Below, one piece after another: positions 1-10,591 of a stretch of 64,000 bases of DNA (position 1 is its first letter; the number at the start of each line of letters is the position of its first letter). Origin of the DNA: Seison nebaliae. Taxonomy: Eukaryota; Rotifera; Pararotatoria; Seisonacea; Seisonidae. The notes beneath the pieces were generated by a model. It worked only from the letters and a program-made list of their open reading frames with translations, ran no database searches and was not told where the DNA came from. The stretch lies in contig JALJEE010001329.1 of the NCBI GenBank assembly GCA_023231475.1, positions 1-64,000 of the forward strand, in the 5' to 3' direction. The position numbers and the translations under genes were made by a program.

Positions 1-378
1 AGTTTCACATTCTTTGCGTGTTTGTCCTGGCTTCTTTATCTTTGATTTATTGTCCGTTATGATGTTGCATACTTTATTAGTTGATGCGTCGTTTAGTGTC
101 ATCTGGGATTCTTATATGACTTTGACTGATTACATATGTAAACTAATTTTTGTAATTTATATTTTTTTTATGTGCTATTTTTTTGTGCATATAGTTATTA
201 TTAACTATTCTCCCAAATATGGGATGAAAACGTCGTCGTTAAGTGTGGAATCGATATCGATATTTGTCTCCCTTAAAATATTTTTTATATAGACTAAATT
301 TAGTTAAATAAATAATTTTGATCTTGTCTTGTTGCCGGATAAACAGTAAAAACTGTTCATTTAGAAAAAGATGCAAAA
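1..378. other. left edge, no gene recognised
   Basis: A+T-rich sequence with an open frame at about 14-292 that begins with TTG, not ATG, and codes a hydrophobic, low-information peptide. It could be the tail of an exon of a gene lying left of the window. Nothing here can be assigned. Confidence 0.4.
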
Positions 379-535
379 GGAGAAAAACTCTCTAAAAATT
401 CCAAAAAAAGGAGTAGAACTGTCCGGTGTAGAAGGAGTAAATCTGTCCGTTTTTCCTTTACCAGGGAGGAGAATTGGTGAAGGAGTAGAACTGTCCCCTA
501 ATCGTTTGACTATTGTTAGGTTCGTTTATAAATAG
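379..535 (+). promoter_or_regulatory. TATA box with an upstream array of a 15-bp repeat
   Basis: A perfect TATAAATAG lies at 527-535. Upstream are three copies of GGAGTARAWCTGTCC at 410-424, 434-448 and 482-496, whose starts are 24 and 48 bp apart. A weaker copy (4 mismatches) lies at 379-393. Same-orientation, regularly spaced repeats upstream of a TATA box look like transcription-factor sites. What would be transcribed is unclear: the first ATG after the TATA box (724) is followed at once by a stop. Confidence 0.4.
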
Positions 536-1158
536 TCAATTAGTTAACAAACAGAATTAACAGAATTTGAAGACCTCTTTGGTCGAAACTTCTGCATAAT
601 TCATCCGATAACTTATTCATTTCGTTCAGATCTCTAATCAGATCCAACTCCAAATTAACAATTTTTTAAAAAGAAGATTTACTTTGTATCTTCTTAAACT
701 TTTGAAGTTCCGTTCTCCATCCGATGAATATATAAATTCGATTTAATATTGCAGTATCAGTCTTCAATTTCAGCTATTTGTCCTTCATCATATGCTAGAT
801 TTCGAGACAATGGCAAAATTTGTTTCTCAGGATGTATTTCTGAGGGAAAACATTTTCTTCATGTTCATCATCGTGTTTTACTTTTTCGAAAATTGCTTAT
901 GATTGGAAAACATGTGAAAATTGGAGAGGGATCGATTAACTTAATGTCAATCCACTAAAAACAATGATTTCCTAGAGTTTTGATATTTGTGGTAGAGGGT
1001 CATTTCGTGGAGAAAAAACTCACAAGAGTACTTCAAAAACTTACGTACCGGCTCAGATCATCCTGAAATTTTACTACATTGTAAGATAAACTAGATTGTC
1101 CACATTAGTTCTCTTCAAATTAGGAGTATTACGCTTATTGCCTCCACGGATCGTCGAT
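536..1158. other. unassigned stretch downstream of TATA box
   Basis: No convincing protein. There is an acceptor-like sequence ending at about 754, followed by roughly 200 bp open in one frame without an ATG start. A short ATG frame (start 792, about 36 codons) ends in a hydrophobic run. Either could be an exon of an unknown plus-strand gene driven by the TATA box at 527. Confidence 0.25.
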
Positions 1159-1324
1159 TTAGTTCTTCCGCGTTTCATATTCTTCTTGTTGCTTGTCGTG
1201 TGATTTAACCCAGTACTCACAAGTTAATCATTGAAACGTGAATGTTATTGCTTACCGGTGAATCACGATCAAGAGTGTCCACCTTCTCTTCTTCGCTATT
1301 GTTATTAGTTTTAATAAACGACAT
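1159..1324 (-). CDS. possible small two-exon gene, unknown
   Basis: ATG at 1324 opens 23 codons of an acidic peptide, ending at a good donor (CCG|GTAAGC, exon end 1256). Joining to 1215 gives a further 18 codons and a stop, 41 residues in all, ending in a charged Lys/Glu-rich run. The acceptor ends in GAG, which is weak. An alternative later acceptor would give a Lys/Arg-rich tail resembling the basic tails of the neighbouring VRK-like kinases. I do not recognise the product. It could equally be the remnant of a third kinase tail, or chance. Confidence 0.2.
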
Positions 1325-1796
1325 GTCTAAAAATTCAAAGACCAAAATCTATTATCATTATTAATAATAGGTATTACGTATTATCGAAGTAGTTGGTCAT
1401 ATTAGCATCATCAGTATCTCCTGACCAAGAATAGAGCTTATTATGATACTCATCGTTAACGTTTGAATGAAAAAAATAATTTCAACATTATATTTTTTAA
1501 ATCGTCTTAATCTTTATATATGTTTTATATTTCTTCTATTAACCGATATTACAATTTCTCTCACTTTACTATAGATGAGAAAAAATATGTTATTGAGAAC
1601 AAATAACTTTAAGTTAAACAACCATTCTTTTTAATCGACTATAAACGTTTATCTATGCATATTTTAGTTAATAACAAACTTTTATCTTTCACATACCGAT
1701 AATCACATTTAGCACTTGTACACCAGTTTCATCAGATTATATTAAGAATTTGAATTAATAATTCAATTTATTCTTACGAAATTAATATTATTAAAA
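1325..1796 (-). other. 3' flank of the left VRK-like kinase
   Basis: A+T-rich, with AATAAA on the minus strand at 1767-1772, 25 bp past the kinase stop codon; this is probably its poly(A) signal. A 27-codon open frame at about 1380-1460 (minus) looks protein-like, but I could not join it in phase to the small gene at 1159-1324. Confidence 0.45.
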
Positions 1797-3227
1797 TTAT
1801 TCATAGTTTATTTTGTATCTACTTCTCGTTCGATGAGCAACCGGTAGTCCTTCATTAATTTGAACTTTCTTTATAAAATTTTTTCCATTATCCTCATCTT
1901 CATTGATTTCACCATCCTCAGATGCTATAACGGAATATTTGTACGTTTTTGAAAACCTCTGCGGTGATGATGATCCGGAGTTCCGATATCTTTTACCGGA
2001 TATTGAAAAATTTACTGTAGCTGAACTGTTGTCGATAGTTGCCATTGATTTTTCATTCATTAACGACTTAATTGCAGAATTTACTATTTGATAGAATTTT
2101 TCGTAACATGGAGTTTCCTTAAATTTTAAATCTTTTAATAATTTCAAATAATTTTTAATGAAATTAGCGATGGTTGTTAACGATGATTTATCTATCGATA
2201 GATTGATAGTTTTAGAATGCTTTCTTTTGAATTTGATAAAATCATCACAGTTTGTAAAATGAGAGGAAATAAATCTAAAGAAGAAAGTTTATGACAAGTG
2301 AAACGAAAAGAAGAACTTGATTTTTTCTTGTAAAACTTTTTCTTTCGATTTCATATCGAACCAGGATAAGTTTCCCGTTAACCAATAAATAACATTAAAT
2401 AATAATGTCTCTAAATCACCTCGTCGCGAATAAGCTGATAGAATAAATTAGTGGTTGAACACAAAATTATATGAAATAAATTTGGAACTTATGCCCTTAT
2501 GTGCATCGATGGAAGTAAATTGAAGAGTGCCTTGATGTTTTTGATTTTTTTCAGGTTTGTATTCTTTACATTTACCACCATTGCCTTCATCATATCTTTC
2601 CACGTTACCAAAATCGGAAATATATAAATTTTTCATGTTATTTCGATGGAAAAGTAAATTCTCCGCTTTGATATCACCATGAACGTACTTATTACGATGA
2701 ATGAATTCTAGACCTGTCATGATATCTCGTGTCCAGTGGAATACATTATTAACGAATTTAGTAACATCATTCTTCGTATAATTCGTTAAATAATTATCCA
2801 GATTATCATCGTACAATTCTAACACAACGTATCTCAACGGACCATCTGAAAGGTGGAGAAATATTTAAAATAATAAGAAATTGATTTTAAGTTTGATATG
2901 TTGAGAAGAAATACCTGTTTGTTTCAAATCCACTCCACCAGAAAAACATTTAGAAACAGGAAGATAATCCACACAGCCTTCTGATAATTCAATCTTTGAT
3001 TTTTTCGTTCTCACATAAAAATTCATTTCACAAAATAAGGCACCACTATGTTGTGGTTCGATTTTGACAGCTACTTTTTCATTCTTTTCATTATCAACAT
3101 TTGCGGCCTGATAAACATTTCCAAAACTGCCTTCTCCTAAATGGGAAAGAATTCGATATGTCAATTTCCCATCTTTGATAGTGGATCCAACATTTAACGA
3201 TGCTTTCTCGATTTTTTTTCTACGCAT
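1797..3227 (-). CDS. VRK-like Ser/Thr protein kinase (left copy)
   Basis: Four exons: 3227-2915, 2845-2489, 2434-2317, 2274-1797. Introns are 69, 54 and 42 bp, all phase-consistent, giving 421 residues. The Gly-rich loop GEGSFGNVY is at residues 31-39, the VAVK lysine at 55, the catalytic HGDIKAEN at 160-167 and DFG at 182-184. These are followed by the VRK-type stretch FTSIDAH and, across intron 2, YSRRGDLE. HGDIK and the SIDAH/SRRGD block place it in the vaccinia-related kinase family of the CK1 group. VRKs usually have DYG; here it is DFG. All catalytic residues are present, so it is probably active. The C-terminal tail of about 120 residues is Ser/Asn-rich and ends basic, as in nuclear VRKs. 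Its closest relative here is the inverted copy at 62281-63663. It lies downstream of POLR1B on the same strand. Confidence 0.85.
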
Positions 3228-3390
3228 CTGACAAAACGATTGTTAAGAAATTTAAATGAAATTGGTTAAGCCAATGATCGAATATTGATGATTATCGATA
3301 TTGAAATTGATCATTCATAAAATTTCCATTGTATTAAAAACACTTTAATCTGCTATAAAAAAAGTTTTCTTCATTCAAATCTTACAAAAA

Positions 3391-3396
3391 TTTATT
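3391..3396 (-). terminator. poly(A) signal of POLR1B
   Basis: AATAAA on the minus strand, about 45 bp past the POLR1B stop codon and upstream of the kinase start at 3227. Confidence 0.5.
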
Positions 3397-3441
3397 TGAA
3401 ACAAAAAAATAAAATGGAGAAAATATTTTTACTTGAAGGAA

Positions 3442-6400
3442 TCATTTTGTAAGTGCCTTCGTATTGAAAGCTAATTTGATTCCACAACCAGCTAATTCTG
3501 CTGCTATGACTGATATGACGAAGGGTAAATCAATTCGACAAATCGTTCTATTTCTCACTTTTTTTGTATTATCATTTGGATTTATTGTACTATAATTCTT
3601 CTTCCCATAACATGTGTGACAAATGCGATTAGTTCGACATTGTGCCCGAATATTATCTCGATTATTTTCATCGAGATTGACGAAATTTAAGAAACCAAGA
3701 CCGGTTGTACCCGAATCAACATTGCCACAATTCGTACAAACATTCGTTTTAACACGATCAGTTGAATGTAATAATCTTTCTTTGATTAACATCGATGCTC
3801 CATAACTGAGAAGTGCATCTCGTTCCATTTCTCCCAAACGAATTCCTCCACCTCGTTTCCTTCCTTTGACTGGTTGTTTAGTTAGAGGATCCACCGGTCC
3901 CGTACTCCTCACTTGTACTTTATCTGAAATCATATGACGCAATCGTTGATAATAACAAATGCCGAAAAAGATGTCAACATCTAATAATTCGCCTGATAAT
4001 CCTGAGTACATCGTTTCGGTTCCATATTTGGAATAACCTGTTTTTTTCAATAATTCTCCAAGAAATTCATGTGTGGGTAACTTGTCGTCGATGTCTGCTA
4101 TAAAAGATGTTGAATCAACACATTTTCCATGGAAAGCTGATGCTTTTCCAGCCATTATTTCCAGTAACATACCGACAGTCATACGTGAAGGAATTCCATG
4201 TGGATTGAAAATCATATCAGGAATCATTCCTGATTCAGTGAATGGCATATCTTCAGTCGAATAAACTCGACTACAGACACCTTTCTGACCAGCTCGTGAA
4301 GCAAATTTATCACCACATGTTATATGACGTTCTATAGTGACAGTAAATATCGCTTTTGTTATATTATGATGTAGATTGTTATGTCCTTTATTGATAACGA
4401 TTCTAATTCCAATAATTGTCATTGGCAAATCAGAATTACATTTCATAATTGTTGATTGACATGTCGTCATATTTCGAATAGAATAAAATGGATCATCTTT
4501 CTTCATTATGTAACCGACATATGGAAGACCATCAGATGAGAATATTGAATTGGATGGATCATAATTATCTGGAACACCAAAATAACATTCACGATTATCT
4601 TCCATCAAATCAACAACTAATGATTTAATAATAATACCTTCAGCATATCCTCGATCAACTGTTTGTTTATTTAGAACGAATGCGTCCTCCATGTCGAAAG
4701 CGGTTGATGAAATTACAGCTATACAAGCATTCGTACCACATGGATAACCATCAATCCCAAATGAATCATATGTTCTCGTTTTGACTAAAGGACTTTGAGG
4801 TGAAACTACTTTGTACATTTTATTATCTGATCTCATTTCATAAGGTGTTATTGATGGTGTTCCCATCGTTTGTTTTCCCATTTGACATTGATACATATTT
4901 CGAGGTGATTGATTATGTTGTGTAAAAGGAGTGAAAGAAGCTACTATGCTTAATGAAGCATATTTGTTGATTTCCATATGTCTCGTTTCATCTGAAATGA
5001 ATTCTTTTGAATTGGTAGCAATTTGGAGAAATAATTGTTCGAATGTTCCAATCCATTCTACTTCTCTACTCTCCAAATTGAGAACAGGTCGAATAAATCT
5101 TCCGGGAGTACAATATATTTGTAGCGATGGGAGAATTAATGAGATGACTGGTTCTTTTATTTCATTCTTCAATTTTTGTGGTTTCACTAAAATTATTTCT
5201 GTTGTATTCGGTATAATCGTCGAATCCTTTTTATTTGAACATTTCATTTTGCGAGCGAAAATGTCGAAAGCCATCGCATCATCCAATTCAATCTTCCCAA
5301 GAAATCTTCCATTTAAATAAGTTGGAAGAAATATTTTATCCTTCTTTCTATTCTCTGGATATATATCAAACTTTTCAAAATCTTCAACTTTCGTCATATT
5401 GAATGAGATGAGAAGACGACTAATATTTTCTTCTTGTAATTCCATCGTATATTCACAATTCGTTTTTGATTCTTCTTTATAATGTCGATGAAGATGATTA
5501 TTAGTCGACACTTTACAATACAATGAAAGATGATTTAATAATCCACATAATGTTCCATCAGGTGTATGAACGGGACAAATGAATCCCCATGAATCAGGTA
5601 ACAATTGTCTAACGGATGTCGTCCGACCAGATACGAAGAATGAACCACGATGTATACTTCGGAAATGTGCGAGATATCTGAAAATGTTTAATTTCTCAGC
5701 ACCAATCACCATTCCAGACGATTGAGATAAACCGAAATTCGATTGACTTTTCAGATTGCCCGTTGCCAGAAAGTATTGAAGTCCATCAAAAATTTGATCC
5801 ATACTAATCAATTTTCGAAATATTGATGATAAATAATTATTATTGATAAGATGTTCGTCTTTAGTACCATCAGTTTTGATGAAGGATATGAATGTTCTAA
5901 TGAACATAATCAATTTCTCGAGAATAATACATTGGAATAATTGTCCAGGAACGAGACATTCATGTAATGCCATCGAATCTTCGTTCTCTACACATAAAGT
6001 TCTCGAAGAAATCAAATGGGCTTTGAAGAACATAACGAGTAACATATTAAATTTGTCGTTCATATATTTCAAATGTGGTAGAATCATATCATTAATCAAT
6101 CGTCGACCAGATTCTTCATCGTTCGTCCATTCACTAATTCCTAATTGTTTCTTGAATTTTCCACCCAAATAAAGAATGGCATGATCGGAACCTAAAATTT
6201 GTTGTTCCAACAAATATTCCATATGTCTTTTCAATATTGTGCGAATGTTAATCGAAGTCGATTGATGATCATTCAATATACAATTTTGTACATGTTGAAT
6301 CTTCTTTATAATTTCAAAATGATTATTCGATTCAGATAATGCGGCCAATAAGAGAATTATTGGGAAGAAGAAAGCTCTCTTATTAAACATGACACACAAT

Positions 6401-7164
6401 GAAGCCGATCCATCTTCAACGTAATGTAATGTGTTCGTTATCGCCATTTCTGTTTTGGGTACACATCTCATAACAATTGCGATCTCTGTGAAACATGTTC
6501 CTCGTGAAATATATCTACGTCGACGAACGCCTAACGGATAATTACGTCGTGGAAGAATGAGTAATCTCATCAACTTTTCTAAACCTTTTATCACAAAAAA
6601 TCCTCCACATTCATACATGTTTTCACCATTCGCCATCAATTCATTTGGGGTTGCACCTCTCAATGAACAAACATCACTTCCCACCATCACCGGCACACGA
6701 CCAATAACTTGTCTTAATTGCGTCAATTCTCTCGTTTCTCCTTCTTCATAATCATGAACAGTGACTACTAATGTACCAGAAATAGTGGTGGAATATGTCT
6801 CATAAGCCAATCGACATTTTTTCGGTGTATTCTCCATTGATTCGTTCAAACATTTCACTGGATCAATGACAATATCTGTCCATTTCATTTTTAATATTTT
6901 CTTATTATTCAAAGCAAATTCAATTGGTGATAATTCATTGACAGCTGTCGCTAATCCACCATTTATCATCGAATTAAACGAATTCAAATGATTCTCACCA
7001 ATTCGACAAAATTCTTCATTCTTTTCAACTTTATGTTCAATTGTTCGTTTCAAATCCTGCTTGATGATTTTTGGAGGTTCCAATTGAAAATATCGATAAA
7101 CCTTTCCAACTGCATTCTTCTCATAAAACTCTAAATCTAATTTTTGATCAGTATCTTCCTCCAT
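3442..7164 (-). CDS. POLR1B: DNA-directed RNA polymerase I subunit RPA2 (RPA135)
   Basis: Second-largest subunit of RNA polymerase I; with RPA1 it forms the active centre that transcribes rDNA in the nucleolus. This is one uninterrupted exon of 1,240 codons. The open frame runs further 5', but the first ATG is at 7164; the earlier opening codon is GTG. In order I see the N-terminal lobe, the fork region ending CPVHTPDGTLCGL, the hybrid-binding block with GDKFASRAGQKGV (the two conserved active-site lysines), NPHGIPSRMTVGMLLE, and the C-terminal GGGIRLGEMERDAL clamp with a zinc site (CTNCG ... CHTCYG). The stretch TNTLHYVEDG and the spacing of the zinc site mark the Pol I paralogue rather than Pol II or III. 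Typical length is about 1,135, so the N-terminus and some loops are extended. It is divergently paired with PWP2. Confidence 0.95.
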   Translation of the reverse strand: MEEDTDQKLDLEFYEKNAVGKVYRYFQLEPPKIIKQDLKRTIEHKVEKNEEFCRIGENHLNSFNSMINGGLATAVNELSPIEFALNNKKILKMKWTDIVIDPVKCLNESMENTPKKCRLAYETYSTTISGTLVVTVHDYEEGETRELTQLRQVIGRVPVMVGSDVCSLRGATPNELMANGENMYECGGFFVIKGLEKLMRLLILPRRNYPLGVRRRRYISRGTCFTEIAIVMRCVPKTEMAITNTLHYVEDGSASLCVMFNKRAFFFPIILLLAALSESNNHFEIIKKIQHVQNCILNDHQSTSINIRTILKRHMEYLLEQQILGSDHAILYLGGKFKKQLGISEWTNDEESGRRLINDMILPHLKYMNDKFNMLLVMFFKAHLISSRTLCVENEDSMALHECLVPGQLFQCIILEKLIMFIRTFISFIKTDGTKDEHLINNNYLSSIFRKLISMDQIFDGLQYFLATGNLKSQSNFGLSQSSGMVIGAEKLNIFRYLAHFRSIHRGSFFVSGRTTSVRQLLPDSWGFICPVHTPDGTLCGLLNHLSLYCKVSTNNHLHRHYKEESKTNCEYTMELQEENISRLLISFNMTKVEDFEKFDIYPENRKKDKIFLPTYLNGRFLGKIELDDAMAFDIFARKMKCSNKKDSTIIPNTTEIILVKPQKLKNEIKEPVISLILPSLQIYCTPGRFIRPVLNLESREVEWIGTFEQLFLQIATNSKEFISDETRHMEINKYASLSIVASFTPFTQHNQSPRNMYQCQMGKQTMGTPSITPYEMRSDNKMYKVVSPQSPLVKTRTYDSFGIDGYPCGTNACIAVISSTAFDMEDAFVLNKQTVDRGYAEGIIIKSLVVDLMEDNRECYFGVPDNYDPSNSIFSSDGLPYVGYIMKKDDPFYSIRNMTTCQSTIMKCNSDLPMTIIGIRIVINKGHNNLHHNITKAIFTVTIERHITCGDKFASRAGQKGVCSRVYSTEDMPFTESGMIPDMIFNPHGIPSRMTVGMLLEIMAGKASAFHGKCVDSTSFIADIDDKLPTHEFLGELLKKTGYSKYGTETMYSGLSGELLDVDIFFGICYYQRLRHMISDKVQVRSTGPVDPLTKQPVKGRKRGGGIRLGEMERDALLSYGASMLIKERLLHSTDRVKTNVCTNCGNVDSGTTGLGFLNFVNLDENNRDNIRAQCRTNRICHTCYGKKNYSTINPNDNTKKVRNRTICRIDLPFVISVIAAELAGCGIKLAFNTKALTK

Positions 7165-7429
7165 GACAGTTGATCGGTCACGAAGATAAATCAAAAATTC
7201 TGAAAATAATTGAGGAAAAAGCACGTGAAACTTTTATGTTATATTAAGAAATAAATCTTTTTCGAAATTTTCTTTATAAAATTAGAAATTAAATGAATAA
7301 ATTAAAAATTTACTTTTAAATTTTCAGTTTAATAGAACTCGAGGTGAATTTGAATGAAGATTTAAATTGTTAAAATTCTTTTATTTCACTTTCTTATCAA
7401 TTACTAAATATTGAAGAAGTGGATATAGA
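7165..7429. promoter_or_regulatory. bidirectional promoter POLR1B / PWP2 with CACGTG E-box
   Basis: 265 bp separate the two divergent start codons. A perfect palindromic CACGTG lies at 7222-7227. In other animals this is the Myc/Max site common in ribosome-biogenesis promoters. The rest is A+T-rich with no clear TATA box. One site could serve both genes because the motif is symmetric. Confidence 0.6.
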
Positions 7430-10400
7430 ATGACAAATAAAACAGAATATTTTTATTCAAATCTTTTAGGTGGTAATTATAATGGAGGACGATTGAAATT
7501 TCTTTATAATTCGGATAAATTGCTCATTCCCATTGGAAATCGATTATCGTCGATTGATATAAAGAGAACGAAACAACAGACGTCTTCAATCACAACGTCG
7601 CATAATATTGATTGTATCGATCTAACTAATGACGGACGATGTACAGCGATATCAACAGAAAATAATAAATGTGATATATTTTATGGATATGATAATTATT
7701 TGAATAATGATAATAATTTGCATTTGATGAATGACGTTCATTTATTCTCATTTGCTCCTGATTCACTCAAACTCGCTATAGTTCGATCGAAGGAATTGAG
7801 AATATTTCTCATTAATCAATCTTTAATTTCTAATCCATTTGTTCCATATCGATTCATCGAATTTAGGAAGAATGATAATGAAATTACATCAATTGGTTGG
7901 AGCACTTCCTCCAAATTCCTTTTCACAACATCGAAAAATTGTCAATTAAATATTTATTCGATTGATCACCAAATTAATCCAAAAATCGTTCATACATTAA
8001 ATGGTCATTCACGATCAATAATCTATGGGACATTCATTAATGAATCGCCATCGCTTCATTTGTTGACGGTGGATGAATCGGGAAAAATCAACATTTGGTA
8101 TTGTAATAGAACGGAAATTGAAATTGAAGAAATTAATATGAAAAAATCAAAAAAAACTTATCAAAATGATTGTGATATTCCATCTCTTGATTCAATTATG
8201 GAAGAAACTTTAAAGAACTCATTAACTTCAAAATCAGATGAAGAAGAAGAAGAGGAGGAGAAAGAAGTAGAAGAAATTGGAAGTAAATTAAATCTCCAAT
8301 TTATACGACAAAATCAATATAATTTAAAGAAGATGAGACGGGAATTGAACAAGAATGACCAATTAAATGATTTACAGGTGAAGAGTTGTGTCTATTCGAA
8401 AACGAAAAGAATTCTCGTCGTTGCCTACAATGATGGTTCGATTTCTGTTCATCCTTTAGCAGCAACACATCAAATTGAGAATAAATCTGCGAAAAAACTT
8501 AGAATGGAGAATGAAGAAGAGAATTCAAATGAGAATATTATGAATGATGTGAAGATATTTGGTGGGGAGTTGAGTTTGTTGTATGTGGTGGGTGTAGTGA
8601 CATTAACGAATTCTGACATTTCTTCTCTTACTTTCAATTCGCCCAAAGATGATTGGGTGGCAATCGGTTGTAAAGAATCGGGTAATATCACCATTTGGGA
8701 TTGGTCCTCACAAATTGTGGTATTAAAGCAGAATTATCGTCAAAATCAAATATTATCTTTAGCTCATTCGCCTGATAAGAATTATATTTCTTTAGGTTTG
8801 TCCAACGGTTTCGTTCAGATTTGGGATTCTGTCACCGCTATCTGTTATATGACATTCAAAGAACATACGCAGAATGTGAATTCGTTGGAATTTGCTCCTA
8901 ATAGTCGATCATTATTCTCTGGATCATCTGATGGGACAATCAGAGCATATGATTTAAATCGATATCGAAATTTCCGCACATTCACCACACCCAGAGAAAG
9001 TCAGGTGGAGACAATGTCTGTGGACAGTAGTGGAGAGATAATTGCGGCTAGTGGATCATTAAATGATTTCTCCATTTATATTTGGAGTGTTCAAACCGGT
9101 CTACTTCTCGATACGTTAAGTGGACATGAAGCGAAAATTTCGTCCATAAAATTTTCTCCGTTGAAAAACGTCACTCTCTTTTCTGGCGAAGGAGAGAATT
9201 TCTCAGCACCAAATGTCATTGCAACTTGTTCATGGGATGGAAGTTTGAGATTGACGAATATTTATGATTCTAAACGATCAACTGATATTCTCAACGTATC
9301 GAATGAATGTATTACAGTTGCATGGCAGAATGATGGGAAAATTATCGCCATATCGACGACGACATGTAAAATAATTTTCTATTCAATTGAAAATGGAAAT
9401 GAATTGAATGAAATAAATGGTTTGTATGATATCGGATTTCAACGGACATCACAATCCACCACTGCTAAAAAGAGAGGTACATCCCAATATTTCACATGTC
9501 TCGATTATAGTACAGATAATCGTCTTCTATTAGCAGCGGCTAACTCGCCACTTATTTGTTTGTACGATGCGAAATTATATCAATTATTACAAAGATTTAC
9601 TTTGACAACTAATTTGAGTGTAAGTGGTGTGGTAGGAATGTTTAATGAAAAACATTTAAATCGATATGAAAAGAGAGATAATAAAAATATTTTAAAATTA
9701 CCAGGAACGACGGAAATCGATCCAGGAGAACGATATATGACTCATAAGTTAATTGTGAGACAAGTCAATTTCTCATCTACCGACACATTATTCAGTGTCT
9801 TATCATCTGAAGGTTGTATGATCTTTTCAAATGAGATCGATCTATCATATGATATTTTTTCTTCAACTAATTCGTTTGATAGAATTGAATTGGAGGAAAT
9901 GAATTTGAACGATTCTAAAGATGATTATCAATTATTCCCTCCTTTCTTCATCAATGAAACGATTAGCACTAAAATTATCAAAGATCATATTGATAAGAAA
10001 GAATATCAATTATCATTATTGAAATCATTAAAATATGGAAGATATTCTCTGATTCGAGAAACATTCAATTCCATCAAAATCAATTGTTCCAATATCGATG
10101 CGTTAATTAATGATTTCATTGAATTCACACTCTGCACTAATGACAGTTGTATTCGTCTAATTTTATTATTACGATTTATTGACAGTCTCTCTTACTCGTT
10201 GGATAAATTAATATCGATCGATTTTATCATAACTTTAATTGAAAGATTATTATGGAATAATTGTGGTGCATTCCAAAAACTACTTTATAGTCACGATAAA
10301 GTGAAGAGTATTCAAGAAAATATCAAAATGAATGTCACCACTTCTACGAGTGATGAGGATATTATGAAAACAAATGAGAACATCGAAATAAAAGAAAATC

Positions 10401-10564
10401 ATTTACAATATTTAGATGAAAAGAATTTGATTGAGCAACTGAAATTATCGTTAATTCGTTTACAAAAAAGATTGAATGAAAAACCAAAAGATTTAGTCGA
10501 TCTTCAACAAAATGTGACATCTTCATTTCAATTCGTTTGTGAACAATTGAAATTAAAACAATAA
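7430..10564 (+). CDS. PWP2: periodic tryptophan protein 2 (UTP1), SSU processome WD40 protein
   Basis: Core component of the UTP-B complex of the small-subunit processome, needed for 18S rRNA maturation in the nucleolus. Single exon, 1,044 codons, from the first ATG in frame. The N-terminus (YSNLLGG ... IGNRLSSIDI) matches the family opening. Two WD40 propellers follow, with recognisable blades at about residues 80-230 and 390-740 (for example SNGFVQIWD, SSDGTIRAYD, SWDGSLRLTN). A helical Utp12-type domain lies at about 860-960. An acidic low-complexity insert with a run of Glu sits at about 275-285. It is longer than the usual ~900 residues because of Asn/Ser/Glu-rich loops. Head to head with POLR1B, which works in the same organelle. 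Confidence 0.93.
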   Translation: MTNKTEYFYSNLLGGNYNGGRLKFLYNSDKLLIPIGNRLSSIDIKRTKQQTSSITTSHNIDCIDLTNDGRCTAISTENNKCDIFYGYDNYLNNDNNLHLMNDVHLFSFAPDSLKLAIVRSKELRIFLINQSLISNPFVPYRFIEFRKNDNEITSIGWSTSSKFLFTTSKNCQLNIYSIDHQINPKIVHTLNGHSRSIIYGTFINESPSLHLLTVDESGKINIWYCNRTEIEIEEINMKKSKKTYQNDCDIPSLDSIMEETLKNSLTSKSDEEEEEEEKEVEEIGSKLNLQFIRQNQYNLKKMRRELNKNDQLNDLQVKSCVYSKTKRILVVAYNDGSISVHPLAATHQIENKSAKKLRMENEEENSNENIMNDVKIFGGELSLLYVVGVVTLTNSDISSLTFNSPKDDWVAIGCKESGNITIWDWSSQIVVLKQNYRQNQILSLAHSPDKNYISLGLSNGFVQIWDSVTAICYMTFKEHTQNVNSLEFAPNSRSLFSGSSDGTIRAYDLNRYRNFRTFTTPRESQVETMSVDSSGEIIAASGSLNDFSIYIWSVQTGLLLDTLSGHEAKISSIKFSPLKNVTLFSGEGENFSAPNVIATCSWDGSLRLTNIYDSKRSTDILNVSNECITVAWQNDGKIIAISTTTCKIIFYSIENGNELNEINGLYDIGFQRTSQSTTAKKRGTSQYFTCLDYSTDNRLLLAAANSPLICLYDAKLYQLLQRFTLTTNLSVSGVVGMFNEKHLNRYEKRDNKNILKLPGTTEIDPGERYMTHKLIVRQVNFSSTDTLFSVLSSEGCMIFSNEIDLSYDIFSSTNSFDRIELEEMNLNDSKDDYQLFPPFFINETISTKIIKDHIDKKEYQLSLLKSLKYGRYSLIRETFNSIKINCSNIDALINDFIEFTLCTNDSCIRLILLLRFIDSLSYSLDKLISIDFIITLIERLLWNNCGAFQKLLYSHDKVKSIQENIKMNVTTSTSDEDIMKTNENIEIKENHLQYLDEKNLIEQLKLSLIRLQKRLNEKPKDLVDLQQNVTSSFQFVCEQLKLKQ

Positions 10565-10585
10565 TTTCATGTTTTTCCTATATAA

Positions 10586-10591
10586 AATAAA
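10586..10591 (+). terminator. poly(A) signal of PWP2
   Basis: AATAAA about 20 bp after the PWP2 stop, followed by more T-rich sequence. The serpin begins only about 130 bp further on. Confidence 0.5.

Noticed and set aside
3623-6751. Several plus-strand ORFs of 60-130 codons opposite POLR1B
   Set aside because: Shadows of the conserved POLR1B frame on the other strand.
7165-7224. N-terminal extension of POLR1B
   Set aside because: The frame is open but starts at GTG; the first ATG at 7164 already lies well upstream of the conserved part.
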